This document shows, piece by piece, positions 11,548 to 19,707 of a stretch of 64,000 nt of DNA. The DNA comes from an uncultured Pelagibacteraceae bacterium. Lineage in GTDB: Bacteria; Pseudomonadota; Alphaproteobacteria; Pelagibacterales; Pelagibacteraceae. The notes under the pieces are model-generated. The model was given only the letters and a program-made list of their open reading frames with translations. It was not told the DNA's origin and ran no database searches. Location: contig CACISX010000001.1 in NCBI GenBank assembly GCA_902589455.1, positions 62,001 to 126,000 on the forward strand, given 5' to 3'. Positions within the stretch are counted from its first letter, which is position 1; every line of letters starts with the position of its first letter. The translations under genes were made by a program, and so were the position numbers.

Positions 11548-12672
11548 ATGTATCAAAAAGATAGATTAAATAATGAGATTACTATTTTTCAAAAAATAAA
11601 AAACTTAGATTACACTCTAATAGTATCAGTAATATTGCTTTCCATCGTTAGTTTATTTGTAATGTATTCTACAGATGGAGGTGAAATACTTTTTCATACA
11701 AAAAACCATTTTATAAAACTTGCAGTTTTTTTTCCTTTAATGATTATTGTAGCATTTTTTAATATAAAATTTTGGCATAATCTTTCTTACATAATTTATT
11801 TAATTGTAATACTTTTATTAATTTGGGTTTCGTTTTTTGGTATAAAATCTTCTGGTTCGCAAAGATGGATGGATGTCTATTTATTTGTACTTCAACCCTC
11901 TGAATTAATGAAAGTAGCAATTATTCTTTGTTTAGCAAAATACTATCACAGATTAAAAATTGAAAATGTTAATTCATTTACCAGTATAATTTTTGTTCTA
12001 TCAATAATATCAATTCCAATTATTTTTGTTATATCACAACCTGATCTTGGTACTTCGATATTAATTGCTTTAAGTGGTTTGATAATCTTATGGTTAGGAG
12101 GAGTGAAAGTTAAATACTTTATATACTCCTTTATTACTTTTTTAATATCTTTGCCTTTCATAATTTCATTTTTAAAACCTTATCAAAAATTAAGAATATT
12201 AACTTTTTTAGATCCAGATAGAGACCCTTTAGGTGCTGGTTATCAAATAATACAATCTAAAATAGCTATTGGATCAGGTGGGCTTGATGGAAAAGGTTTT
12301 TTAAAAGGAACTCAAAGTTATTTAGATTTTTTACCAGAAAAACATACTGATTTTATATTTACTTTATTCTCAGAAGAGTTTGGTTTTATAGGTTCAGTTG
12401 GTCTCTTAATATTATACTCAATAATAATTTTTAGAATTGTAAGAATAGGATCTATTTCAAGAAGCAATTTTGCTAGGCTCTTTTGCTTCGGCTATGCTTT
12501 TGCAATTTTTATTTATATTTTTGTAAACTTATCTATGGTTCTGGGTTTGCTACCTATAGTTGGCTCTCCACTACCAATAATGTCATATGGAGGATCTTCA
12601 ATGTTAGCTACCATGATTGGTTTTGGCATAGTATTAAGCGCAAAAATCAATCATAAACAAATTATTGCATAG
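11548..12672 (+). CDS. rodA: Peptidoglycan glycosyltransferase RodA
   Basis: A 374-residue SEDS-family polymerase that extends glycan strands from lipid II, partnered with PBP2. About ten membrane segments are visible. The long conserved extracytoplasmic loop carries 'GSGGLDGKGFLKGTQSYLDF' and 'PEKHTDFIFTLFSEEFGF', and the C-terminal part has 'GLLPIVGSPLPIMSYGGSS', both SEDS hallmarks. It starts immediately after the mrdA stop and is the last gene of the mre operon; 64 AT-rich bases follow with no obvious terminator. Confidence 0.95.
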   Translation: MYQKDRLNNEITIFQKIKNLDYTLIVSVILLSIVSLFVMYSTDGGEILFHTKNHFIKLAVFFPLMIIVAFFNIKFWHNLSYIIYLIVILLLIWVSFFGIKSSGSQRWMDVYLFVLQPSELMKVAIILCLAKYYHRLKIENVNSFTSIIFVLSIISIPIIFVISQPDLGTSILIALSGLIILWLGGVKVKYFIYSFITFLISLPFIISFLKPYQKLRILTFLDPDRDPLGAGYQIIQSKIAIGSGGLDGKGFLKGTQSYLDFLPEKHTDFIFTLFSEEFGFIGSVGLLILYSIIIFRIVRIGSISRSNFARLFCFGYAFAIFIYIFVNLSMVLGLLPIVGSPLPIMSYGGSSMLATMIGFGIVLSAKINHKQIIA

Positions 12673-12736
12673 TAAAATATTACATTTGCATAATTTGTCA
12701 CTCTGATAATTTAAATTTTACTATTATAACAATTTT

Positions 12737-13978
12737 ATGAATAAAAATTTAAAAATAGGAATAGTTGGAGCAGGAATTCAGGGTGTATCTAATGCTTTAT
12801 TCCTTCAAAAAAAAGGTTTCAATGTAACTATTTTTGATAGAGATAATCCAGGTAGCCAGGCAGCATCATATGGAAATGCAGGTCACTTTTCACCTTATGC
12901 ATCTCTCTCTTTAAATCGAACTGATGTTCTTGCTGATGTACCAGCGATGTTATTAAGCTCAACAGGTCCGCTTGCTTTAAAATGGAATTACATTCCTAAA
13001 ATGATTCCTTGGTTTATAAAATTTTTAATAAATACAACTAAAACTAAAATGATGCATACTGCTAAAAATATGCACCAAATTTTAGATTTGGCATTACCAG
13101 CATATGATGAATTGTTCGAAGATATAGATCTAGAGGGTTTAGTTGAAAATAAAGGTATCCTTTATATATGGAATGATAAAGATTTAAAAAGTAGAGAATT
13201 AGAAATTAGAGTCAGGGAAGAATTGGGTGTTAAACAACAATTAGTTACGAAAGCTGAAATACATGATCTTGAACCTCATATTAAACCATTTTATCATGCA
13301 GGCGTATATTATCCTTATGCACGACATGCAAGAAACCCAAAAAGAATTCTTCTAAAACTATTTGATCTGTTCTTAAAAAAAGGGGGAAAATTTAACAAAG
13401 TCAATATTGAAAATATTAATTTTGATGAAGAAAAACCAGTTTTTAAAACCGAAAACCAAAGTTACATTTTTGATAAAGTAGTAATAGCTTGTGGTGCTTT
13501 TTCAAAAAAATTAACAGATAATCTTGGAGAAAAAATACCTTTAGATACAGAACGAGGATATCATGTACATTTCAAAAATTGTGATCACTTATTAAGCAGA
13601 CCAGTAATATTTTCTAATCGCGGTTTTGGAATAACTCCTATGGAACAAGGTTTAAGAGTTGTTGGAACAGTAGAGTTTGGTGGTCTGGATAACCCGTTGT
13701 CTAAATCTAGAGTTAAGAATTTGATAAATAATGCAAAATATATGCTTGGGGATTTACCACAACATGAGGATGAATGGTTAGGATTTAGACCAACTTTGCC
13801 TGATTTTTTACCTGTTATGGGACCTTCAAAAAATTATAAAAATATTTTTTATTGTTTTGGACATCACCATTTAGGATGGACTTTAGGCCCAATTTCTGGA
13901 AAGATTGTTTCTGGAATGATAGCGAACGAAAATACAAACTTAGATTTAAAACCTTATAGTTCGCTTAGATTTAATTAA
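12737..13978 (+). CDS. dadA: FAD-dependent D-amino-acid-dehydrogenase-like oxidoreductase
   Basis: A 413-residue flavoprotein of the DAO/DadA family, which oxidatively deaminates D-amino acids or related amines to 2-oxo acids at the cytoplasmic membrane. The dinucleotide-binding motif 'GIVGAGIQGVSNA' lies at residues 8-20, followed by an acidic residue for FAD ribose ('FDRDNPGSQAAS') and 'YGNAGHFSPY', as in DadA. The C-terminal FAD region has 'GHHHLGWTLGPISGK'. Length matches DadA. It abuts an EamA permease at its stop. The substrate is uncertain: D-alanine or another D-amino acid is likeliest, but other sarcosine- or proline-like amines remain possible. Confidence 0.75.
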   Translation: MNKNLKIGIVGAGIQGVSNALFLQKKGFNVTIFDRDNPGSQAASYGNAGHFSPYASLSLNRTDVLADVPAMLLSSTGPLALKWNYIPKMIPWFIKFLINTTKTKMMHTAKNMHQILDLALPAYDELFEDIDLEGLVENKGILYIWNDKDLKSRELEIRVREELGVKQQLVTKAEIHDLEPHIKPFYHAGVYYPYARHARNPKRILLKLFDLFLKKGGKFNKVNIENINFDEEKPVFKTENQSYIFDKVVIACGAFSKKLTDNLGEKIPLDTERGYHVHFKNCDHLLSRPVIFSNRGFGITPMEQGLRVVGTVEFGGLDNPLSKSRVKNLINNAKYMLGDLPQHEDEWLGFRPTLPDFLPVMGPSKNYKNIFYCFGHHHLGWTLGPISGKIVSGMIANENTNLDLKPYSSLRFN

Positions 13979-14881
13979 GTGACAAAAGATAACAATTTTT
14001 TAGCTTATTTATATTTATTTTTAACAGTTACTTTTTGGGCGGGAAATTTCGTTGTGGGTAAACTGGCAAGCTTTTATGAAGTTCCTCCTTTTTCTTTAAA
14101 TTTTTATAGGTGGTTTTTTGCCTGGCTTATTCTAGCGCCTTTTACAATTCCTGAAATATTAAATAAAAAAGATTATATTTTTAAAAATTATACTCTTTTT
14201 ATTGTTCTAGGAGTTACCAGTATAACAATATTCAACTCTATCGTTTATTATTCATTAAATTTTACTCAAGTAATTAGTGGTGTGTTGATGATATCAACTA
14301 TACCCGTGATGATTATGTTATTTTCTTCAATTTTAAAAATTGAAAGAACAAATATTTTTCAAATTATAGGGGTAATTTTTTCTTTCGCAGGTGTAATTGT
14401 AATCATTACTAAAGCAAATTTAGAAATATTAAAAAATTTAGATTTTAACAAAGGTGATCTCACCATGGTTATAGCGATGTTCTCTTGGGCATTGTACTCC
14501 ACATTGTTAAAAGGCAAAAAATACGAGCTATCTCAATTGTCATTACTTCAAGTCGTAATTACTTTTGGCTTAATATTTTTAATTCCAGTTTATTTTATTG
14601 AATATCAAATTGGATTTAGAATTAATTTAGAACTACCATTTATTTTAATCTTGTCTTATGTGGTTTTGTTCCCAGGTTTGGCATCCTTTCTTTTATGGAT
14701 AAAAGGAATATCCATGATCGGTGCAAATCGATCAGGTGTATTTTTACACTTAATGCCAATTTTAAGTGCAATAATGGCTATGATTTTTTTTAGTGAAAAA
14801 TTTATGTTTTATCATATTTTAGGCGCTTGTTTTATTATTACAGGAATACTGTTGTCAAATAAGAAAGTAAAAAATGCTTAA
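13979..14881 (+). CDS. EamA/DMT-family permease
   Basis: A 300-residue inner-membrane transporter of the drug/metabolite superfamily with about ten membrane helices arranged as two EamA repeats (the second begins near residue 155, 'LTMVIAMFSWALYSTLL'). The GTG start sits directly after the dadA stop. Members export or import amino acids, purines and other metabolites; the sequence does not reveal the substrate. It overlaps the downstream dehydrogenase by 8 bases, so it may move a substrate or product of the flanking amino-acid enzymes. Confidence 0.82.
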   Translation: MTKDNNFLAYLYLFLTVTFWAGNFVVGKLASFYEVPPFSLNFYRWFFAWLILAPFTIPEILNKKDYIFKNYTLFIVLGVTSITIFNSIVYYSLNFTQVISGVLMISTIPVMIMLFSSILKIERTNIFQIIGVIFSFAGVIVIITKANLEILKNLDFNKGDLTMVIAMFSWALYSTLLKGKKYELSQLSLLQVVITFGLIFLIPVYFIEYQIGFRINLELPFILILSYVVLFPGLASFLLWIKGISMIGANRSGVFLHLMPILSAIMAMIFFSEKFMFYHILGACFIITGILLSNKKVKNA

Positions 14882-15821
14882 AGTTGCTATATTGGATGAT
14901 TATCAAAATGTTGCCCAACAATTTGTAGATTTAGAAAAATTATCTGGAAAATATGAGTTTAAGATTTTTAGTGAACCTTTTATAGATGAGGCAGATGCAA
15001 TTGATCAGTTGGCCGATTTTGAAGCTTTATTAATAATGAGAGAAAGAACTCCAATTACAAAAAATTTAATTGATAATCTTAATGATTTAAAATTTGTGAT
15101 CACAAGTGGATTGCGAAACAAATCTATTGATTTGGAGGCAGCAAAAAAAAGAAAAATTATAGTTTGTGGTACAGATATAAATTTAAACCCAACACCTGAA
15201 TTAACTTGGGCACTTATTCTTGGTTTGGCTAGAAATTTTAAAGAAGAGTTTGACAATATGTATCAAGGCTATTGGCAAACTACAATTGGAGTGGAATTGA
15301 AAGGAAAAATCCTAGGTTTAATTGGTCTAGGCAGAGTAGGTACAGAAGTTGCAAAAATTGGAAAAGCATTTGGAATGCAAGTAATGGCCTGGAGTGAAAA
15401 CTTAAGCTTAGATAAGTGCAAAGAATTAGATGTGCTCCCTTGTAGTAAAGATGACTTAATTAAAAATTCTGATGTACTTTCAATTCACGTTCAAGGAGGT
15501 GAAAGATACAAAGACTGTATTTCCATAAAAGAATTTGATAAAATGAAAAAAACAGCATTTTTGATTAATACTTCTAGAGGACCCATTGTTAATGAAGATG
15601 ATTTGATTATTGCATTATCAACAAATGTAATTGCAGGAGCAGGAATAGATGTTTATGACAAAGAACCTCTACCAGAGAATAACAAACTTAGATTTTTACC
15701 TAATGCACTGCTTACTCCACACATAGGCTATGTAACAGCTGAAAATTATAGTATTTTTTATAACCAAATGATTGAAGGACTAGAGGCTTGTGTAAATGGA
15801 AAGCCTATCAGAGTTCTATAG
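14874..15821 (+). CDS. D-isomer-specific 2-hydroxyacid dehydrogenase (SerA-like)
   Basis: A 315-residue NAD-dependent dehydrogenase of the D-2-hydroxyacid family. The Rossmann motif is 'GLIGLGRVGTEVAKIG' (about 143-158). The catalytic Arg is in 'NTSRG', the Glu in 'DVYDKEPLP' and the His in 'LLTPHIGYVT', all intact. It lacks the C-terminal ACT domain of regulatory phosphoglycerate dehydrogenases, so it could act on 3-phosphoglycerate, glyoxylate/hydroxypyruvate or another 2-oxo acid. Following a D-amino-acid dehydrogenase, reduction of the resulting 2-oxo acid is one plausible role. It overlaps the preceding EamA gene. Confidence 0.83.
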   Translation: MLKVAILDDYQNVAQQFVDLEKLSGKYEFKIFSEPFIDEADAIDQLADFEALLIMRERTPITKNLIDNLNDLKFVITSGLRNKSIDLEAAKKRKIIVCGTDINLNPTPELTWALILGLARNFKEEFDNMYQGYWQTTIGVELKGKILGLIGLGRVGTEVAKIGKAFGMQVMAWSENLSLDKCKELDVLPCSKDDLIKNSDVLSIHVQGGERYKDCISIKEFDKMKKTAFLINTSRGPIVNEDDLIIALSTNVIAGAGIDVYDKEPLPENNKLRFLPNALLTPHIGYVTAENYSIFYNQMIEGLEACVNGKPIRVL

Positions 15822-15826
15822 TAAAA

Positions 15827-16726
15827 ATGGAGCTTCCTGTTGTAAATCATGAGGATTATTTTGCTAAAATTGGTGATGATCATAAATTTCCAATTAATAA
15901 ATTTGGAGAGATAGCAAACTACTTAACTCAAAACAAAATAGTAAGTAAATTTCATAAACCCTCAGCCTGTTCATTTGAAACATTAAGCTACGCACATTCA
16001 AAAAATTATATCTTAGATATTAAAAATAAAACTTTAAGCAAAGAAGGAGTAAAAAAAATTGGATTTCCACTTGTAGATAGTGTTGTGCAAAGATCTTTAG
16101 TTGCTACAGGTGGAACTGTTCTTGCATCTAAACTTGCAATAAATTATGGTATTTCATGTAATACAGCAGGAGGTAGTCATCACGCAAGCTATAATGGTGG
16201 AGCAGGTTATTGTGTATTTAATGACGTAGCAGTTGCCGCACATTATTTACTTAATAGAGGTCTAGCAAATAAAATTTTGATTGTTGATCTAGATGTTCAC
16301 CAAGGAAATGGCAATTCAGAAATCTTTAAAGACAATAGAAGTGTTTTTACATTCAGCATGCACTCTAAAACTAATTATCCCGCTAAAAAATCAAATAGTG
16401 ATTTAGATGTAGAACTAGAAGATAATTTAGAGGATGACAATTATATTAAAACACTTAAACATTATTTAAATGAGTTAAATCAAGAAAATTTTGATTTTGT
16501 TTTTTATATAGCAGGTGTTGATATTCATTTTAATGACAGATTAGGTAAACTAAAAATTTCTGATGAGGGAATAAAACTTAGAGATGAGCTTGTAGTAGAA
16601 AACTTTTTTTCTAGACGGATACCATTTTGTGGAGTTTTAGGTGGTGGTTACAATAAAGATTTTAATAAACTTGTTGAATTACATTCAATGTTACATCAAT
16701 CTTGTGCTAAATATATAAGGTCATGA
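15827..16726 (+). CDS. Histone-deacetylase-fold amidohydrolase
   Basis: A 299-residue arginase/deacetylase-superfamily zinc enzyme resembling bacterial class IV-type HDACs. ATG 15827 was chosen because 'MELPVVNHEDY' is the usual beginning; a GTG at 15788 would overlap the previous gene. The tandem catalytic histidines are H118-H119 in 'GGSHHASYNGG'; zinc ligands are D156 and H158 ('VDLDVHQGN') and D235 ('FNDRLG'). Bacterial members deacylate small acylated amines, polyamines or amino acids rather than histones. The physiological substrate here is unknown. It lies 5 bases after the dehydrogenase and overlaps msrB (ATGA). Confidence 0.8.
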   Translation: MELPVVNHEDYFAKIGDDHKFPINKFGEIANYLTQNKIVSKFHKPSACSFETLSYAHSKNYILDIKNKTLSKEGVKKIGFPLVDSVVQRSLVATGGTVLASKLAINYGISCNTAGGSHHASYNGGAGYCVFNDVAVAAHYLLNRGLANKILIVDLDVHQGNGNSEIFKDNRSVFTFSMHSKTNYPAKKSNSDLDVELEDNLEDDNYIKTLKHYLNELNQENFDFVFYIAGVDIHFNDRLGKLKISDEGIKLRDELVVENFFSRRIPFCGVLGGGYNKDFNKLVELHSMLHQSCAKYIRS

Positions 16727-17097
16727 CAAAAAAAATAAATCCAAATTTAACTGCTGAGCAAAAATTAATTTTATTTGAGGAAGGGACTGAGCGTGCAGGA
16801 TCAAGTGAACTCAATCATGAAAAAAGGGAAGGAAGTTTTCATTGTGCAAATTGTGGAGAAAAATTATTTGACTCGAAAACAAAATATGAAAGTGGATCAG
16901 GTTGGCCTTCTTTTTATGAGTCTCTACCAGATGTGTTTGAAACAAAAACAGATCACTATTTAGGTTACGCAAGAACTGAATATCATTGTAAAAAATGCGG
17001 CGGACATCATGGCCATATATTTGAAGATGGTCCTAAACCAACTGGAAAGAGATTTTGTAATAACGGAGTGTGTTTAGTTTTTAAACCAAAGAGCTAA
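16723..17097 (+). CDS. msrB: Peptide methionine (R)-S-oxide reductase
   Basis: A 124-residue MsrB that repairs oxidised methionine (R-sulfoxide) in proteins or as free amino acid. The two zinc-binding CxxC pairs are 'CANCG' and 'CKKCG', and the active-site region 'GHIFEDGPKPTGKRFCNNG' carries the catalytic cysteine. 'SGSGWPSFYESL' is a strong family motif. Length is typical for a single-domain form. It overlaps the preceding amidohydrolase (ATGA) and is 5 bases from the next gene. Confidence 0.95.
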   Translation: MTKKINPNLTAEQKLILFEEGTERAGSSELNHEKREGSFHCANCGEKLFDSKTKYESGSGWPSFYESLPDVFETKTDHYLGYARTEYHCKKCGGHHGHIFEDGPKPTGKRFCNNGVCLVFKPKS

Positions 17098-17102
17098 ATT
17101 TA

Positions 17103-18335
17103 ATGTTTGAAGATATTGATATAAAGGCAATAAAAAAAGAACTAAGAAATTTTTCAAAAAATTACACAGAAAATTTTAATAAAATAGAAAAATTTGTAAA
17201 AGCCGAAATAGATGAAATTTTAACTCTTAAAAAAAAGAATACATCTATAATTCCAGAGATAAGTTTTAATCAGCTAGATCAGGAAAATATTCAAGAAATA
17301 AACAACATTAAAAAAAGAGGCTGTGTAATTATCAGAGATGTTTTTGATGACAAAATGATTCAAAATTTGAATGAGAAACTAGAGAAATATATCGATGAAA
17401 ATAATTATTATGAAGATCAAAAAAAAAAATCTAATTTAGATAAATATTTTAGTGATTTGCAATCTGCAAAACCTCAAATTTATGGTCTCTATTGGTCCAG
17501 AGCACAGATTGAAATTAGACACTCAGAGCAAATGGCTAAAGTAAAAAAATGGCTTAATAATCTTTGGATATATGAAAACTCTGAATATAAAGTTTTTGAT
17601 CCAAATAAAGAATTATCTTATGCAGATAGAGTAAGAAGAAGAGAGCCAGGGGATGATACTTTGGGACTTTCTCCTCATTGTGATGCTGGATCTATTGAAA
17701 GATGGACCGACGGTTATTATCAAAAAATTTATAGAGATATTTTTTCTGACAACTTTGAAAAGTATAATCCATTTGAAGCAAAGTATAGAGATAGAACAAT
17801 AGAGTTTGAGTCTCCTGCGGTTGCACATGTATTTAGAACATTTCAAGGTTGGACTGCATTGACTGAACAAGGACCAAGTGATGGCACTTTACAATTAATA
17901 CCTATTGCCAAAGGAATTGCATATGTTTTAACTAGAGCATTACTAGATGATGTTGAAGAAAATGAATTCTGTGGATCAAAACTTGGAAGAGCTTTATCTG
18001 TAAATAAAGATTATCATTCATTACTTCTGAAAGGTTTAGTTTCAATTCCAAATATGAAACCAGGTGATACTGTTTGGTGGCATCCAGACGTTGTTCATGC
18101 TGTTGAAGATAAACATTCAGGAAAAAATTATTCTAATGTTGTTTATGTTGGCGCAACCCCTTATTGTAAGAAAAATCTTGATTATACAAAAAAACAATCA
18201 AAAAAATTTTTAGAAGGTAAAAGTCCTCCCGATTTTGCTGCTGAAGATTATGAAATTAAATATAAAGATAGAGTTAAAATAAAAGATTTAAGCTCTTTAG
18301 CTAAGAAACAATTAGCTTTAGAAGAATGGAATTAA
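17103..18335 (+). CDS. DUF1479 (YbiU-like) putative Fe(II)/2-oxoglutarate oxygenase
   Basis: A 410-residue protein of the DUF1479/YbiU family, which has a double-stranded beta-helix fold related to 2OG-dependent oxygenases. Residues 1-60 are a Lys-rich helical extension. Candidate iron ligands are H192-x-D194 in 'GLSPHCDAGSIERW' and a distal histidine in 'DTVWWHPDVVHAVED' near residues 330-337, so an active metal site is plausible. No substrate is known for the family, to my knowledge. It ends the dadA-to-msrB gene train, and its stop overlaps convergently with grxC by 4 bases. Confidence 0.75.
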   Translation: MFEDIDIKAIKKELRNFSKNYTENFNKIEKFVKAEIDEILTLKKKNTSIIPEISFNQLDQENIQEINNIKKRGCVIIRDVFDDKMIQNLNEKLEKYIDENNYYEDQKKKSNLDKYFSDLQSAKPQIYGLYWSRAQIEIRHSEQMAKVKKWLNNLWIYENSEYKVFDPNKELSYADRVRRREPGDDTLGLSPHCDAGSIERWTDGYYQKIYRDIFSDNFEKYNPFEAKYRDRTIEFESPAVAHVFRTFQGWTALTEQGPSDGTLQLIPIAKGIAYVLTRALLDDVEENEFCGSKLGRALSVNKDYHSLLLKGLVSIPNMKPGDTVWWHPDVVHAVEDKHSGKNYSNVVYVGATPYCKKNLDYTKKQSKKFLEGKSPPDFAAEDYEIKYKDRVKIKDLSSLAKKQLALEEWN

Positions 18336-18589
18336 TTTTTTAGACGATCTTGAAGTTTATTTCCTTTTTCTAATGCTCTAACTTCATCATAACCACCGAT
18401 ATGCTCTTCATCAAAAAAGATCTGAGGAATTGTTCTTTTACCATTTGCCTTTTTAATCATTTCATCCATTGCTCCTTCAACTTTTGAAATATCAATTTCA
18501 TTATAAGGTGCATTATTTCTAGCTAATAATCTTTTTGCAGCCTCACAATAATTACATAACGGACCTGTATACATGGTAATTTTTTTCAT
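18332..18589 (-). CDS. grxC: Glutaredoxin 3-like thiol oxidoreductase
   Basis: An 85-residue glutaredoxin that reduces disulfides and protein-glutathione adducts with glutathione. The thioredoxin fold is complete: active site C12-N-Y-C15, 'TIPQIFFDEEHIGGYDE' with the cis-proline and glutathione-binding GG-D region. The dithiol motif reads CNYC rather than the common CPYC, which should alter redox potential. It lies 3 bases after the DUF2805 gene on the same strand and ends tail-to-tail with the DUF1479 gene. Confidence 0.9.
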   Translation of the reverse strand: MKKITMYTGPLCNYCEAAKRLLARNNAPYNEIDISKVEGAMDEMIKKANGKRTIPQIFFDEEHIGGYDEVRALEKGNKLQDRLKN

Positions 18590-18592
18590 GAG

Positions 18593-18889
18593 CTATAGAT
18601 AGTCACCTTTTTTAATTTTACTAGCTATTTCTTTTCTAGAATATTCAAATTTTTTTCGATGTTTTATACTTTTTTGATTTACTCTTTTTCTCCATAACCT
18701 GAAAGATGATGGTTTTAGAGATCTTCGCATAATTTTAATTACATCAGATTCTTTCTTCCCTGTTTTTTTTTCAATTTCCTCAAAAGTGATCCTGTCTGCC
18801 CAGGCTGCCCAAATGATCCAATCAGGATCGTCCATTTTGGGCTCTGGATTTTTGACTTTAGTAATTGGCCTGTGACCTTTTTTTTTCAT
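18593..18889 (-). CDS. DUF2805/TIGR03643-family small protein
   Basis: A 98-residue, highly basic protein matching the small TIGR03643 (DUF2805) family. The core 'DPDWIIWAAWADRITFEEIE' followed by 'VIKIMRRSLKPSSFRLWRKR' looks like a helix-turn-helix-type fold with an Arg/Lys-rich helix, suggesting nucleic-acid binding. No function is established. It precedes grxC in the same transcript (3-base gap). It is the only candidate nucleic-acid-binding protein in the window and would be unusual as a classical repressor. Confidence 0.75.
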   Translation of the reverse strand: MKKKGHRPITKVKNPEPKMDDPDWIIWAAWADRITFEEIEKKTGKKESDVIKIMRRSLKPSSFRLWRKRVNQKSIKHRKKFEYSRKEIASKIKKGDYL

Positions 18890-18940
18890 AAATCCTTTAT
18901 ATTTGAAAAAAAAATTTAATGCATTTTTTTTAGCCTCTGA

Positions 18941-19006
18941 TATTATGTCTTAGATAGTCCTTCTTAGCCATCTTTAGCTCCCGGTTTTTAAGGACTATCT
19001 TTTTTT
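18941..19006 (+). ncRNA. Compact hairpin RNA or cis-leader abutting the lysE start codon
   Basis: An 11-bp perfect inverted repeat (arms 18952-18962 and 18990-19000) encloses a 27-base loop, and a run of seven T (including the last base of the right arm) ends exactly where the ATG of the next gene begins at 19007. A TATTAT -10-like box at 18941-18946 would start transcription almost at the first base of the left arm. The whole transcript could therefore be a roughly 55-nt self-terminating hairpin RNA, or a leader controlling lysE. The loop carries 'gctccc', able to pair with purine-rich ribosome-binding sites. The remaining intergenic bases (18890-18940) show only A/T runs. Confidence 0.4.
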
Positions 19007-19621
19007 ATGCTCCCCCTAGATTTTATACTTTATTTACAGATAATTATTTTTTTATTTATTACACCCGGAACTCCCAGGGTTGTAATTATCTCTTATTCAA
19101 TGAATTACGGTGTCGGAAAATGTGTATGGTCTGCTTTAGGAGATGTAACTGCAAATTTGATTCAGGCAACTTTAGTTATTTTTGTGATTGGATCTTTTTT
19201 TTCAGAGAACTCAATGATACTTAATACGTTTAAATGGATCGGAATAGTTTATTTATTATATTTAGCTTACGATATTTACAAATCTCGACCAAAAAATATT
19301 TCAAATGAAGGAGAAATAAAAAAAAGTAACTTATCTTTTTTTAGAGATGGTTTTTTAGTTGCAGGTACAAGTCCTAAGGCTTGGATGTTTTTTCCTTTTA
19401 TCTTTCCACAATTTATTGACTTTAATTCAAATTTATTGGTTCAATTTGTAATTTTAATTACAACTTACATCTTTTTAGATTTTTTATCTTTAATTGGCTA
19501 TGCAATGCTCGCACAAAAATTAATAACCTGGATAACTGCTAATCCAAAAACAATTAATACAATTTCTGCGAGTGTTTTAGTAATTATTGCCTGTATTATT
19601 GTTGTTATGCAACAATATTAG
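19007..19621 (+). CDS. LysE/RhtB-family amino-acid exporter
   Basis: A 204-residue inner-membrane exporter with about six membrane segments. The diagnostic 'FITPGTPRVVIISYSMNYG' near the N-terminus corresponds to the family 'TPGP' motif, with Thr in place of the second Pro. 'GTSPKAWMFF' is the second conserved motif. Members export lysine, threonine, homoserine lactone or similar compounds; the substrate is unknown. The ATG at 19007 is fixed by the family N-terminus but has no ribosome-binding site: it directly follows the T-run of a hairpin, so translation may be leaderless or structure-controlled. Confidence 0.85.
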   Translation: MLPLDFILYLQIIIFLFITPGTPRVVIISYSMNYGVGKCVWSALGDVTANLIQATLVIFVIGSFFSENSMILNTFKWIGIVYLLYLAYDIYKSRPKNISNEGEIKKSNLSFFRDGFLVAGTSPKAWMFFPFIFPQFIDFNSNLLVQFVILITTYIFLDFLSLIGYAMLAQKLITWITANPKTINTISASVLVIIACIIVVMQQY

Positions 19622-19645
19622 ATCTGTTCGCGATTTTATTGTCAC

Positions 19646-19673
19646 TTGCAATAAATTAAATTTCTTATTTAAT
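19646..19673 (+). promoter_or_regulatory. Candidate promoter of the first liv operon
   Basis: TTGCAA (19646-19651), a 16-base spacer and TTTAAT (19668-19673) precede livK. An AAAGAGG ribosome-binding sequence follows at 19694-19700, seven bases before the ATG. The -35 box and spacer length match the leuA candidate. By-eye prediction. Confidence 0.35.
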
Positions 19674-19707
19674 CTGTTCATAATTAATTAATTAAAGAGG
19701 AAATAAA

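Noticed and set aside
19622-19707. Structured riboswitch upstream of livK
   Set aside because: The 86-base gap is AT-rich with a promoter-like pair and a ribosome-binding site but no GC-containing paired elements.
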